Assembly: GCA_014529385.2 (NCBI GenBank)
Contig: CM043962.1
Location: 89,422,680 to 89,484,679, forward strand
Source: Adiantum capillus-veneris
Lineage: Eukaryota; Streptophyta; Polypodiopsida; Polypodiales; Pteridaceae
Length of the DNA stretch: 62,000 nt
Direction: 5' to 3'
The position numbers and the translations under genes are program-made. Shown one piece after another: positions 1 to 12,274 of this stretch. The notes beneath the pieces were generated by a model. It was given only the letters and a program-made list of their open reading frames with translations. It did no database searches and was not told the DNA's origin. Numbering within the stretch: the stretch's first letter is position 1; each line of letters begins with the position of its first letter.

Positions 1-440
1 CTAGATCTGAACAGCCACAAGGAGATCAACAATAAAGAGTTCTTGCGCTTGTATAGTGAGCCATGCACCATCTTCAAGGTCATCACGAGGCCATGCTCCC
101 ATCCGACATTGATCGATGCCAACAAGTGGATGGCGCATGCCACTCACCGACTCGTTGGGAACTAGCAAACCAAGACCAACCTACAAATCCTTGGCCAAAG
201 AGGGGAACAAGCCCTTCCCTATAGAGATTTCTTTCACCAAGGGATGCATCCTGCCATGCCACAATCCCTTGCCAATCGCACGTAGGCTTGATCCAAGCCA
301 CCTTTGCCTCCGATGGGAGATGTGGGAGGGAGGCTTCTCCCAGTGCCAAAACAGAATGAGGGTGGAGTGGCTCAAGTGCTCCCCTTTGTACGCCTCCCTA
401 GTGTACATTTGCATCTATTATTTCTAGGGCACTAATATAT

Positions 441-1330
441 CTTTTTTCTTTCAAAACTCAAATGGTGAGTGAATTATTTTAGCACAACAAAAAATACAAA
501 TTCTAGCCATGCTTGTGTCGAGCCATGACGTCTCCCAATAATCCTAGATGCATGGACTAATAGGGAAGCCACCCCACGACACTGAAAAGGCTCGGTATGT
601 TCACTAACTAAAATTTTCTTACATCACATGCGTTCACCAAAATTGATTTTAATCACCCCTTATATCCCTCTTGTACACATGTTTCTGTAAATTTATAAGA
701 AATTAAGATCCCTTATGTTGAATGCACGTGCTATGTTACATTTACTTTAGTGAACTCCCCGGGTGAAAAGGACACCAGAGAGAAACTTGGCTGAACAAAG
801 CTCCATATACTAACAATCATTGCAGGACCAATTGCCCTATTCCTTTCATCAAAGTTTCTCTATTTTTCAATGCTGACAATCACTTCCCTTCTATCTTGTA
901 TAATCTCTATGGTGGACCTAGCTATTTTTAGGGTGTTCTTGAAGACCTGATAGTTCCCGGCCTTCCACACGTGTTTGAAGTAGCAGAATCTAACAATTTG
1001 CATGCCGATCAGAAGCGCGTGACTATTGAATACCTTCCCACTTAGGAAGAGATCGTTCTTTAAGAACCCTATCTTCCAGGTCTTTTGAGCCCATTTGCAA
1101 ATTTTCCCTTCCATACCACAAATCGTTGGGCACTCCTTGAATAAGTGAGGAAGGTCCTTGTCACCCATCTTGATTCCTGCCATTGCTTGCCCCACTACTT
1201 GTGTAGGGGAAAAACCAATCCGACAAGAGCATATGGGTGTTGTACACATCCTTGGTTTGCAGTTTAAGGAAATGTAGGTTTGTGGGACACCACCGTGCTT
1301 TTCACTCAAACTTGGACTCAAAGGGAGACA
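441..1330 (-). pseudogene. LINE (L1-type) 3' fragment with RVT zinc-binding remnant
   Basis: On the minus strand the translation of 860-1321 contains DLPHLFKECPTICGMEGK, a pattern like the zinc-binding domain (H-x3-C) at the C terminus of plant L1-type reverse transcriptases. The same region follows the RT of LINE-B at 37238-37632. The 3' end is marked by a T-rich run at 441-451 (poly-A on the sense strand) and a hairpin variant at 456-470. Sequence next to it (471-560) matches 37070-37160. EN and RT are missing, so the copy is 5' truncated and not functional. Confidence 0.7.
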
Positions 1331-2030
1331 GCCAACATTTGTCTAGCCGATCTAAAGCTCTATTGACATTAACATATATTATTACATCCTCAAATGTGTG
1401 TTATAGTTCACAAGTTACATTTATTATATTGAATGATTTAACACACCTTTTTGCAATAAGACATTTGTGCATACGTGTATCCACATACACTACTAAAAGC
1501 ACCCACTTATCAACTTTTGCATGAAGAAACTCCTCGAGTGAGCCTTCTCATTTTGGGGCTAATTTTGAAGATGGTTTTGGATGAAGCCATAAAAAGAGAA
1601 ATGATAGATTTTATTTACAGCTCATGCTATAGACAATCATAGGTCACAATTAAAGCTCCCCATCAACAATTACATGCACCATGCCACCACAGTACTCTAG
1701 ATGGAGCTGTTGTGCTCTACTGAGCACGAAACCCTTGACCTCTATGATAACAACAGAGAATCAGCAAGATGCCAATGCAAATGAAAAGCTAAATCCGAAG
1801 GAAAGAAAGAAATGGGGAGGGAGGGGGAATAGGTGTCGCGTGAGCGAGGAGTTGCATGCACAGGGAGAGAGGTCACAGATATTTGATTTGCTTTGTCTCG
1901 CAAGCAAAAGCGATAGTGTAGGCAAATGGCGATGCCGTGAAGATGCAAATAGTCTTAGAAACGCCATAATCCATTAAGACGTCCCTTTGCACGCACATGC
2001 GTGTGTGTGGCAAGCCTGCACACGTACATG

Positions 2031-2032
<2 letters not shown>

Positions 2033-2095
<63 letters not shown>

Positions 2096-2100
2096 CTCTC

Positions 2101-2137
<37 letters not shown>
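2033..2137. repeat. Compound microsatellite (CT)n(TG)n
   Basis: About 68 bp of CT with one phase break, followed after CA by about 34 bp of TG. It lies at the same place in the duplication unit as 5607-5693, so the compound array predates the duplication. Leu-Ser and Thr-His ORFs over it are artefacts. Confidence 0.95.
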
Positions 2138-2140
<3 letters not shown>

Positions 2141-2825
2141 GACATAGAGGACAAATCTTGTGAGATGCGCATTTTGAGGAGTCAGGACGAAACGGGCGCA
2201 GTCGCCATTTCGTGGGCAAGGCAAGGTGGGATGGCAGTCGAGGTGGATGGAGTCAAATGTCAAAGCAATGTCTATGAGGCAACAAAGAGAGACATACAAG
2301 TAGGGAGGGGGGACAGACGTAGCTCCATAGGGGAAGATGGGTAGGTGAGCATGGCTAAAGGAGGGGTGCATGATGCGAAGCATATGGAGCGGAGGAGGTT
2401 TCCAGGAGAATTTGGAGAGAAGGAAAAAGAGCAAGGGGGGAGGGGGTGGGGGATGTACAGAGAATAGGGAGTGAGAGAGAGGGGGTGTGTGGAATCAGGG
2501 AACAAGAGCAAGGAGAATCTATGAATTAATTACAGAGGCACGCCCAGAGCAGCAATGGCGAAGGAACAAAACAAATGTGTGTAGTCCAAGGGAGGCGCGA
2601 GAGGGGGAGGGGGGGTCGCGGCGAAGACAAAGCATTTAGTTTGGCAGAACTAGGAGAAGGAATTTGTTGTTCTAATTAATTAATAGCTTGTGGAATATGT
2701 TACTACAATCTTTTTTTTCTAAATTGATTTCAATTCAATCTGTTGATTGAGTATTGCCAAAAAAAAAAAGTTAGTATTAATTCTTTCTTTGTTTCTTAAG
2801 TTAGGACTAATTAAATAACTGATTC

Positions 2826-2841
2826 ACTCACACTTGTGAGT
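2826..2841 (+). other. LINE-type 3' hairpin, loop variant ACTT
   Basis: ACTCACACTTGTGAGT: the 6-bp stem ACTCAC/GTGAGT is intact and the loop is ACTT. It is followed by an A-rich stretch (atggaaataaa). The duplicate copy is at 8016-8031. Confidence 0.6.
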
Positions 2842-3027
2842 ATGGAAATAAACAGATTGCTTCCACCAAGGGATGCATCGTGCCATCCCACAATCCCTTG
2901 TCAATAGCACGTAGGCTTGATCCAAGCCACCTTTACCTCCCATGAGAGAGGTAGGAGGGAGGCTTCTCCCAATGCCAAAATAGAATGAGGGTGGAGTGGC
3001 TCAAGTGCTCCCCTTTGTACGCCTCCC

Positions 3028-3720
3028 CGAGTGAAAAGGACACCAATCTTGACTTAAGCAAAGCTCCATATACTAACCAATCATTGCAACACCAATTGCC
3101 CTATTCCATTCATCAAAGTTTCTCTATTTTCCAATGCCCACAATCACTTCCCTGCTATCTTGTATAATCTCTGTGGACCTAGCTATTTTCAGGACGTTCT
3201 TGAAGACCTGATAGTTCCTGGCCTTCCACACGTGTTTGAAGTAGCAGAATCTAACAGTCTGCATGCCGATCAAAAGGGTGTGACTATTGAATACCTTCCC
3301 ACCCAGGAAGAGATCGTTCTTTAAGAACCCTATCTTCCAGGTCTTTTGAGCCCATTTGCAAATTTTCCCTTCCATGCCACAAATCATTTGGCACTCCTTG
3401 AATAAGTGAGGAAGGTCCCTCACTAGCTGTTCCCCATTGCAAGCATCTATCAGGTAAGGCTCCCCATAGGACCTTCTATAGAAAAACCTTCAATCCAAGG
3501 GGTCATTATGGGCACCATATGTTCTTCATGAATTTCACCCATCTTGATTCCGGCCATTGCTTGCCCCACTACTTGTTTAGGGGGAAAACCAATCCGACGA
3601 GATCATATGGGTGTTGTACACGTCCTTGGTTTGCAGTTTAAGGAAATGTAGGTTCGTGGGCCACCACCATGCTTTTCACTCGAACTTGGACTCGCAGGGA
3701 GAAAGCAACATTTTTCTAGC
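3028..3720 (-). pseudogene. LINE 3' fragment with RVT zinc-binding remnant (duplicate)
   Basis: The minus-strand reading at 3124-3423 gives DLPHLFKECQMICGMEGK, nearly the same as 860-1321. This copy keeps about 119 bp (3419-3537) that unit 1 lost. It lacks the hairpin and poly-A end because unit 2 is missing that block. Only the C-terminal zinc-binding part of the polyprotein is represented. Confidence 0.7.
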
Positions 3721-4140
3721 TGTTCTAAAGCTCTATTGACACAAGGATTCTATTATCCTAAAATGTGTGTTATAGTTCACAAGTTGCATTTATTATATTG
3801 AATGCTTTAACACACCTTTTGCAATAAGACATTTGTGCATACGTGTATCCACATACACTACTAAAAGCACCCACTTATCAACTTTTGCATGAAGAAACTC
3901 CTCGAGTGAGCCTTCTCATTTTGGGGCTAACCTTGTCATACTATCAAGTGAAGATGGTTTTGGATGAAGCCATACAAAGAGAAATGATAGATTTTATTTA
4001 CAGCTCATGCTATAGACAATCATAGGTCAGAATTAAAGCTCCCCATCAACAATTACATGCACCATGCCACCAGAGTACTCTAGATGGAGCCGTTGTGCTC
4101 TACTGAGCACAAAAGCCTTGACCTCTATGATAACAACAGA

Positions 4141-5334
4141 GAAGCCCACATCATAAGCACAAAACATTGAAGACTTTCTTTTTGACACATCAATTGTGCA
4201 GTTTTGGACCACATTGTGAAAGGCGCTGTGGAATGATTATGAGAGGATTTCTATCTAGCATATCTCAATAATTCTTAATACTTCGTTTTATATGTGATTT
4301 AAACTTTTTTATTTTCATTGATCTTTGATGAACTTATTCAAACATGGCGGTATTTTTGTCCTAGTCCATAATAGCCTTTTGTAGAAGTTAGTATGTCTTC
4401 AACGAGCCAATCTATTGTCACGGCATTTTGTTAGGTACGATCGAGTTTTATGGTGTGTTACTTCATCCAGCTATGGTTTGTATATGGAACTCCCTATAAA
4501 AGTCATCAGGACATGTTTAGTGTTCTTCTAGTGTGTTGTAGCTTGTATCTGGGTTTGGAGGCTCCCTGTAAGAAGATGCTTTGTTAGTTGGTTATGGTCT
4601 GATGTATTTTTTTGGACTACATGGCTCATTTAAGAGTCATTTTGAGCGTGCAGGATGTCTGTGTTTTTTTTAAAAAATGCTCATTTGAGCTAGATTTGAA
4701 TCAACTCAAAATAATACATGAAAACCTTGGGATATCCATTGCACAAGGACATCCAACATATACAAAAGAGTCAGGTCAATGGACGCAAATCCCACTGAGG
4801 GATTTAAGACCATTGACCCTACATGTACCCTTAATCCATGCTACAAATTCGCTATCTTCTTCTTGTCAAAGTAAGTCACTTCCTCCTGCTTGCTAAAAGC
4901 CATCCGCAAGTTTCCAGCAGTAGTTCTATATGCAACATCGTAGTTCATTTCTAGAGACTTGTATGGCTTGTAGGACTAAAGCTTTGACTATAAAAAATTA
5001 GGTCCTCTACTCTTCATCAGCTAAGCGTCAGCTGAAGCCCAACGCTAGGTCTCGTTTAAAGAATGGGGTGTCAAGCTAGCAAAACACCCATTTGTAGACT
5101 CTTCCAGTGAAGCTCTTGATTGTTGGGTACCCTATTAGATGAGATACGGTCGTCCTTTGTTGGTTGCATTTGATTCATGTTCCATTGCCAAGACCCCTCA
5201 CTTTGGCCTTCTCTTTGGTCGATAGAAAACCAAAATGCATTTTTGAGAGGAAGACTTTCTGTTTATCTTCACATTGAGAGTCACATATGTTCTCGTATGT
5301 TCCTCAAAGGTTTTTTGAGTTTCTTTTATAGAGA
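4141..5334. other. Noncoding block specific to duplication unit 2
   Basis: This stretch has no counterpart in unit 1. It is AT-rich with short ORFs only, and no element termini, TIRs or recognisable protein motifs were found. It could be an insertion into unit 2 or sequence deleted from unit 1. Confidence 0.5.
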
Positions 5335-5606
5335 ATCTAACAAGATGCCAATGCAAATGAAAAGCTAAATGTGGAGGAAAGAAAGAAAGGGGAGGGAGGG
5401 GAAATAGGTGTCGCGTGAGCGGGGAGTTGCGTGCACAGGGGGAGAGGTCAGAGATATTTAATTTGCTTTGTCTTGAAGGCAAAAGCGACAATGTAGGAAA
5501 ATGGCGATGGTGTGGAGATGCAAACAGTCTTAGAAACACCATAATCCATTAAGACATCCCCTTGCGCGCCCATACGTGTGTCGCAAGCCTGCACGTGTAC
5601 ATGCAT

Positions 5607-5630
5607 TCTCTCTCTCTCTCTCTCTCTCTC

Positions 5631-5694
<64 letters not shown>

Positions 5695-6083
5695 CCGACA
5701 TAGAGGACGAATCTTGTGAGATGCGCTTTCAAGGAGTGAGGACGAAACAGGCGCAATCGCCATTTGGTGGGCAAGGCAAGGTGGGATGGCAATCGAGGTG
5801 GATGGACTCAAATGTCAGAGCAATGTCTATAAGGCAACAAAGAGAGACAGACAAGCAGGGAGGGGGGACAGACGCAGCTCCATAGGGGAAGATGGGTAGG
5901 TAAGCATGGCTAGAGGAGGGGTGCATGATGCGAGGCATGTGGAGCGGAGGAGGCTGCCATGAGAATTTGGAGAGAAGGAAAAAAAAAAGGGGGGGGGGGG
6001 GGGGGGGGGGGGGGATGCACAGAGAATAGAGAGAGAGGAGAGAGCGAGAGGGGGAGGGGAGGGGGGGGGGGGGGGGGGGGGGG
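5607..6083. repeat. Microsatellite (TC)n(TG)n and two poly-G tracts
   Basis: TC at 5607-5632, TG at 5634-5693 (about 60 bp), poly-G at 5989-6014 (26 bp) and 6061-6083 (23 bp). The poly-G runs are G-quadruplex prone. Glycine- and proline-rich ORFs here are products of the homopolymers. Confidence 0.95.
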
Positions 6084-6413
6084 AATCGGGAAACCAGATC
6101 AGGGAGAATCTATGAATTATTTGCAAAGGCTCGCCCAGTTAGAAATGGCGAAGCAACATAGCAAATGCGTGTAGTCCGAGGGAGGGGGGGGGGATCGTGC
6201 ATATACACATGCGAGAACTGGGGCGAAGACAAAGCATTTAGTTTGGCAGAACTAGGAGAAGGAATATGTGCTTCTAATCAATTAATAGCTTGTGGAATGG
6301 ACCAAGTAGCCCGTGCCAATTTTGTGTTTGGGTTGATTAAAGGGAATCAAGGGCAGATTCTGCCATGCCTTTGAGCGAAAAAGGGCTCCCGATGACACGT
6401 GGAGGGGCAACAA

Positions 6414-6415
<2 letters not shown>

Positions 6416-6456
<41 letters not shown>

Positions 6457-6530
6457 GAAGAAGGGAATTTTACCCGTAGTAGGAAAGTATCGCAAGAGAC
6501 CTTAAAGATCTTTTCGAGAAGAGAGAGAGA
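6416..6530. repeat. (GA)n array with a dispersed repeat fragment
   Basis: (GA)n at 6416-6456 is followed by about 60 bp that match 22440-22500, sharing the block gagaccttaaagatct. The repeat is therefore dispersed and associated with GA arrays at both places. Confidence 0.6.
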
Positions 6531-7359
6531 CAGAAGGCCTGCGTCAATTCAATCTAAACTCCTATCTCTCCATGTCTGCGAAATCGGGCCTCCATGGTTT
6601 TGTTGAAGCCTAGAGCAACAGAAGCAAGTGTCGAGTTGTACAAGACAAGGCTGCACGTGGACGGAGAGAGAGGGCGACAGAGAGAGATGCCATTGTGCCT
6701 GGGGAAAGGCTGGAAAACAAAGAAGTTTTTTTCCTGCAAAGTCGATGCTGGGGGGAGGCACACAACAGGGTTGCATCATGCCATTGGTGATTGCATGCAG
6801 CTCTTCAAAGGTGCGGAAGGTCAATGCTAACGAGGGTCGATCGTAGGATGAGGAGGTACGGGACATGTGTGTGTGTGTGTTTCACAGGCTTTCTCAAATC
6901 GCCTTGGTTATCTCCGTTGCAAAGAAAAGTTTTCAAATCACAACTGCAAAGGGTGATGATGATGAGGTGATCGTGGAGGGCCGGGGATGATGCAGCTCCA
7001 AACGACTGGCAGAGGGAATCACTGTGCACTATAGAAGTCGACATGGAAATAGATCAAGAGGATCACTGTGTGAGGTAGGGCTATGTCACCCTATGGGCAA
7101 GGCAGGCCCGGAGCCCCAAAGGGCAGCTCTCTGCCTGCGAGAAAATCTCTATGTGTCTGATAGAATGGCCTGAGAGGCACTTTCCTGTGGGGGTGATTCT
7201 GGTGCATTCACGACAATTGGCAGTGGACAATGCGTTCTCCTTCTCATGGAGACAATGCTTGTCTTTGGCATGGCAAAGTAGGGCAAGACATAGCAACTAG
7301 AGGCAGTCGAGGCTGAGCCGAAGGATAGTAGAGTAGCATTGGACACAGAAAGTAGAGGC

Positions 7360-7361
<2 letters not shown>

Positions 7362-7446
<85 letters not shown>
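7362..7446. repeat. (GA)n microsatellite
   Basis: 85 bp of uninterrupted GA dinucleotides within noncoding sequence of duplication unit 2. Confidence 0.97.
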
Positions 7447-7450
<4 letters not shown>

Positions 7451-8015
7451 TGCTGCCATGGTGAGGGAAGGGAGATGGGGGAATCAAAGTGCAAAGGCGA
7501 GGGTGGCTAACTGTGCAAAACACATGGTTGTGGTAGGGGGTGTAGTACATTGGTGATCCTTGGTTGGAAGCAGCGGATCAAGACAAATGGGGGTGCACCC
7601 TTAGGCTGAGGCGAGACGATCTGAGAGAGACGGCATTTCAGTGCCAAGATGAGGAGCGGGTGGCAGACACCCTCTGGCAAAGGTGGGGCAGATAGTGAAG
7701 CAAAGGTCGACGTTGCGCAATGAAGGCATGCACAGAAAGAGCGATGGTGACAAAGGGGGAGCGGGCAGGGTGGCTGATAGCGAAAGGTGGCTCGTTTTGG
7801 CTTCGAATTTGAAGATTCATTACAATCTCAGTAACAAATTAATCGAGTTTCTTGTGTAGACCCAGTAGGTAAGGGATCCAATATGTTACTACAATCTTTT
7901 TTTCCTAAATGGATTTCAATTCACTCTGTTGATTGAGTATTGCCAAAAAAAAAAAAAAAGTTAGTATGAATTCTTTCTTTGTTTCTTAAGTTAGGACTAG
8001 TTAAATAACTGATTC

Positions 8016-8031
8016 ACTCACACTTGTGAGT
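8016..8031 (+). other. LINE-type 3' hairpin, duplicate copy
   Basis: ACTCACACTTGTGAGT, identical to 2826-2841, at the end of duplication unit 2. It is followed by tatggaaataaaaa. Confidence 0.6.
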
Positions 8032-8509
8032 ATGGAAATAAAAAGGTTGGGACTAATAATAGTTTTTAAATCTTTTTTGTTTGCCATTCTAGCAATTGTG
8101 AGTGGAGATGATATATAAACTCAACAAAAATCTACACTGAGCCTCAGGCACAACAATTCCAAGGTTGAGTAGTTCATAAGTAAGAGATCTTAGTTTATCC
8201 TTATCCAAAGAATGGAAACATGTAGTACCCCAACACCTAGACCACCATGTGTGTAGACTATCCCTAGCCTACCTTCAGCATGACTTGCATCTCTCAGCAA
8301 ACTGTCTACTCCACACCAAGCATCATCAAGCATATCACCATCCAGAAAACATGTACCTGACACCGAGCTCCAACACATGTCTGACCCTCCCTCCCAACCA
8401 AATAAAGTGGAGGACTCGAGCATAGACCCCTATACCTATTGAACCAACCACCACATAGATGTATCTACCATCATTTTCATCAATCATAGCTTACATATCT
8501 TCAATGGAA

Positions 8510-10110
8510 TCAAAGCCACTGTTTGATATTCTCCTTTCTCCACTAGTGGACATGTCTGCCACATTGGAATGTCCACCATCTTTGGCATCACACCCTCCTC
8601 TTTAACCACACACTCAATTTCAGCATCATCCAGCCCTTCCTTGTCAATCGGCCCTTCAAGGTTGATCAGCCCCTTTTGCTCTTCACCTTCACCACCTGCT
8701 CTTCAAGCACCTCCTCTACCACTACATCATGCTCCGCCAAGGAAAAGAGAAACCCATTCTCTATTGCATCCACCCTGACTTCCTCCATAGGCACGAGTGC
8801 TTTATCTCTTCTGGAACAATGTTGCACCTATTGCACCACCATGGCATACTCCACCGCTACTTTCATCAGCACAGCCATTAGCATGGCACCACACACTACC
8901 TTTACCTACATATCCTCATTTGTAGGCCTAGACAGCTCCATTTGGTTTTCATCATGCACCTCAGCTTGCTCTGTTCCCTGCTCTTCTTGCACATGGGCTA
9001 CTACCGTATCATCAAACACATAAGAGGGCATCTTGACCTTTACCAGCTCAAGTTAGTCCGACTCGGTCTCCTCGTCATGGGATGTGGACTCATCTGCTAA
9101 ATTATCATCTCTTGTCTCCCAACTACACGAGCTTATATCCTCATCATCACCGGCATCATAAACCGATTCTGTATCTGCACCTTCATCCACTTGCTACTCC
9201 ACAAAAGCTTGACCACCATCTTGACTTTGCTCACTTTCTTCATCAGCTTTTGAACCCTCGGTATCTGCAACCCGATTGCATCCTGCTACCTTTTCATGCA
9301 AACTTTCCACAAAAACAGGATTTACCTCTTCAACCTGCATCAGAACCTCCACATCTGCTAACACTCTTGCCTTCTCGTTCACTTCAATATGGAGCTTCTC
9401 CTCATTGACAAGCTCGTCCACCCTCTGCACATGCACTTCACATACTGGAAATCTCCAAGGAACATAACCAACAGTAGGTCTTACCTCAACAGGCTCTACA
9501 GTTTGAACAATCGTAATCAAATTTGGTTTGACCAAAGAGCACTTTGCTACCTCCACAACAAGCATATAATCTGCTAGTTTCAACATGTCCAGCTCCAGCT
9601 TCCGCTTTACCTTTCTCCTCTTTATCTTTGCCAGATAGACCATGTCTTCATAGATATTTGCACCGTCTTTGACCTTTTCTCTACTCCTTGGATACAAACA
9701 CTCCAACAGTTTTGGCAGCTTCAAATACTGGTTTCTTTTGACCCTAGTAGCAGCCTCTAACTGTTTCCAACAATCTTCAAACTGCTCAATCAAAATGGAG
9801 AAATCCTTACTTACATCCTGGAGTACCGCCTTCAACCTTGCACCAGCTTCTTCCGATGGAATCACCTCTCGAAACCACTCTAGAAACTGACTTTGCAATC
9901 TATGCCATGATTCTCGATCAATTCCCTTTAGACCATTGAACCACACATTGGCCCGTCCTCGCATCAATAGTGGCACCAACTGCAACCTGTTTGCATCCAT
10001 CAACATACGCATCGACAGCAGCCATAACTTGAAATTTGCTTACCAATCCTCCTCGAGATCTTCAATGCCCGCAAATATGGGGCCAAAACCTGGCTCCACC
10101 ATCTTTGTCA
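8510..10110 (-). pseudogene. Retrotransposon gag-like polyprotein remnant
   Basis: The longest open part, 9194-10012 on the minus strand, has LVPLLMRGRANVWFNGL followed by W-x2-L-x3-F-x2-WF, the pattern of the plant retrotransposon gag domain. The reading continues upstream to about 10110 through one stop (TAA, near 10038), with FAGIEDLEEDW just before it. Downstream an acidic, Val- and Glu-rich tail continues towards 8510 through several stops. No CCHC knuckle, protease, RT or integrase was found on either side. It may be a gag-only nonautonomous element, or an LTR element that lost pol. LTR boundaries are not resolved. Confidence 0.6.
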
Positions 10111-10139
10111 TCTTCAAACTCGACCATCAAACACCTTGA

Positions 10140-11080
10140 CCATCAGACAATCGCTTTGTCGGCGGCTAGAAAACACCACTTCAAACCTCAAATCGAAGCA
10201 TCAGACAGCTCCTCAGTGGGGGCACCAGAAGATGGAGAGGGGGAATAGGGAACACACCTAGCACACAAAATGTTTGCCTCTCTATAGCCCAAGGATTCCA
10301 CAGCACCCCTAACCTCTCTAATAACACCTTCAAATTGGCTAATTTGCACTAACAACTCCACTTTAGCATACATAACAACTGTCTCATACCTTGCAAAATA
10401 CACCTTACAGCACAAACGCACCCACACTGCTCAACTCACCCTTTCCAACTCACAAGACACTCCAATTCTGCCCTCTTGTTCACACCCTTCAAGCTACAGG
10501 CAAACCCTCTGCAAGCGATAGCCACAAAGAGCGAGAGAAAAGGAAGGGGATGGGGAGAAAATTTTCCATTCTTTGGCTTGCTTAGCTCCCTTTATAAAAG
10601 CATTCTTTTACCTTTTTTTTATCCTTTACTAGAAGCCATGTTCTTTGCCCTTTATTTGAAGCACAGAGGAATATTCATATTTTCTTTGTAAAAATGAGAG
10701 GGACCTCACGTGAAAATAATAGATGAAAACAATGGTACAAATGTAAAGCTTATCCACATGAGGAGGGACCTAAGTATAGTGTATGACATCTCCATTATCC
10801 CATTGCCTCCCCAAGTACATCATTTACATTGCAAGATGCTCAAATTGACATTTTCTTGTACGTGTTTGGAATGCGTGAAAGTCTGAAATGCTTGTAGGTT
10901 GTAGCTAAGAAAGTTTGAGGGCCAAAACTAATTTGCATTCATTAGTTTTGGTAGAATCTAAGGAGATACCTTTGTTTAAAGGATGTAAAAGTAAAGCTAA
11001 GTGTAAAAGTAAATTAAAGTGTTTTAGTTTGAATAAGAAATGAGTCAGCCCTCCATGTGGATGTTTATGAGAGTAACGGA
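10140..11080. other. Noncoding, possibly 5' region of the gag element
   Basis: Upstream of the gag remnant on the minus strand. The sequence TTCTGGTGCCCCC (minus strand, near 10220) sits where a primer-binding site would be expected, but no matching LTR pair was found. The rest is AT-rich with no supported gene. Confidence 0.25.
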
Positions 11081-11084
11081 GGAC

Positions 11085-11335
11085 CAATTATTCCTAAAAG
11101 GCCCTTGTATCTTTTTTTTCTAATCTGTATTCTTTTTCACAATTGAGATCCGTTTTTGAGTGCTTAGATTGTAATTTGTCACAAAATACCTCGCAAAAGA
11201 AGGCAATTATGTCTTAAAATAATGAAGCAATTCATCTCCAAAACTTGCAAAACCGACTCAAATTCTAATTTAAACTAACTTAAAATAATTAAGCAATTCA
11301 TCTCCAAAACTTGCAAAGCTTTGATAGGACAAGGA
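11085..11335 (-). repeat. Repeat family A, inverted copy
   Basis: On the minus strand this contains the family-A core (aattacaatctaagcactca, then ctcaattgtgaaaaagaa) seen in plus orientation at 15296-15482 and 47546-47835. The block caattcatctccaaaacttgcaa occurs twice in it, near 11230 and 11296. Confidence 0.7.
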
Positions 11336-11350
11336 AGATTAATGCATTGA

Positions 11351-12272
11351 GTGACAATAAATTATAATGCCTTGAGAATACGGAATAGGTCTGTTAAATT
11401 TTACATAAGGGGTTTAATAGCAAGCATCTTAGGAAATGCTCTCGTGGCTTTGATGGGAAAATGGGGGGTGGAGGCACGCGGAGGAGAGAAAGAGAGGGAG
11501 TTGGACCTCAATGGAAATGAAAGTTTACTGATGTCCAAAGTGGTTGAAGGTTTGAGCACTTTCATGGCGCCTATTTGTGAGGCTCAATTTGATTGGAAAG
11601 TCCGGCATTGGCCCATGAACATGAATTTTTCTCTACCAAAAACAAAGGACATTTTCTCTACCAAAAACTATGCTGATGGTTGGAGTTGGAGTGGGTAGTC
11701 ATTTCAAACTCAGAGGTATAGACCTTAACCTATGCTCAAGATGTAAAATTGTAATCAAAGACACCCTCCATCTATTTGACGATTGTAAGACCATGGGAGG
11801 CCTTATGGGTAAATATGTAATTGGGTGCGGAAGACTTGGAAAAATCATTTCTTCAAGAATGATCGAATTCTATGAGGACAGGTGCTAAAAAGCCAAGTCT
11901 ACATACAAATTGTCTGCTTCTGCTACTTCAAATAAACTTGAAAAAGCAAGGAATCTTTGAGTCTTTGAAAGAAAACCTACGACAGCCAAGTTTGAAGAAA
12001 TCATTTAGGAAAGCAATGAGTGGATACTCTCTATAATAGGAAAACACAAAGTCTCTGAAGAGTGGAAGTAAGCACTTCTGGATGTTGCCTACTCATAAAG
12101 TGCTCAATATGAGCTTACAGCTGCCAATCGTAACCAAGCCTATCTTAGCCCTCTATTCACCCTTTTGTAGCTTTGGGTTCCTCAAGGCACTAACCTTGCT
12201 TGAGGCTTAATGTACATTCTTTTTTGAGTTCAAACAACACTTCCACTCACAGTTGTGAGTATGAAAAAAAAA
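11351..12272 (+). pseudogene. LINE 3' fragment with RVT zinc-binding remnant
   Basis: The translation at 11670-11888 has LCSRCKIVIKDTLHLFDDCK, a C-x2-C...H-x4-C pattern typical of the zinc-binding domain after plant L1-type RT. The reading continues in broken frames to about 12060. The 3' end is well marked: hairpin ACTCACAGTTGTGAGT at 12245-12260, then poly-A at about 12263-12272. It is 5' truncated, with no RT palm. Confidence 0.7.
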
Positions 12273-12274
12273 AC

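Larger units (their letters stand above)
225..2853. repeat. Tandem duplication, unit 1
   Basis: This stretch is repeated in the next 5 kb. Positions 226-398 match 2855-3027, 755-1760 match 3023-4140, 1765-2690 match 5335-6290 and 2696-2853 match 7878-8042. The order of blocks is the same in both units, so this is one diverged direct duplication with later deletions and insertions. Relative to unit 2, unit 1 lacks about 119 bp (3419-3537). It contains a minus-strand LINE 3' fragment, a (CT)n(TG)n tract and a plus-strand hairpin end at 2826-2841. No host coding sequence is apparent. Confidence 0.85.
2854..8042. repeat. Tandem duplication, unit 2
   Basis: Second copy of the unit above. It differs by loss of the block equivalent to 394-754, by an extra 1.2 kb at about 4141-5334 and by an extra 1.6 kb at about 6297-7878. 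The extra 1.6 kb contains (GA)n arrays at 6416-6456 and 7362-7446. Poly-G tracts at 5989-6014 and 6061-6083 are much longer than the matching G-rich stretches in unit 1 (about 2437-2456 and 2600-2612). Confidence 0.85.

Noticed and set aside
83-427. Short ORFs on both strands
   Set aside because: Not conserved in frame between the two duplication units, and no family pattern.
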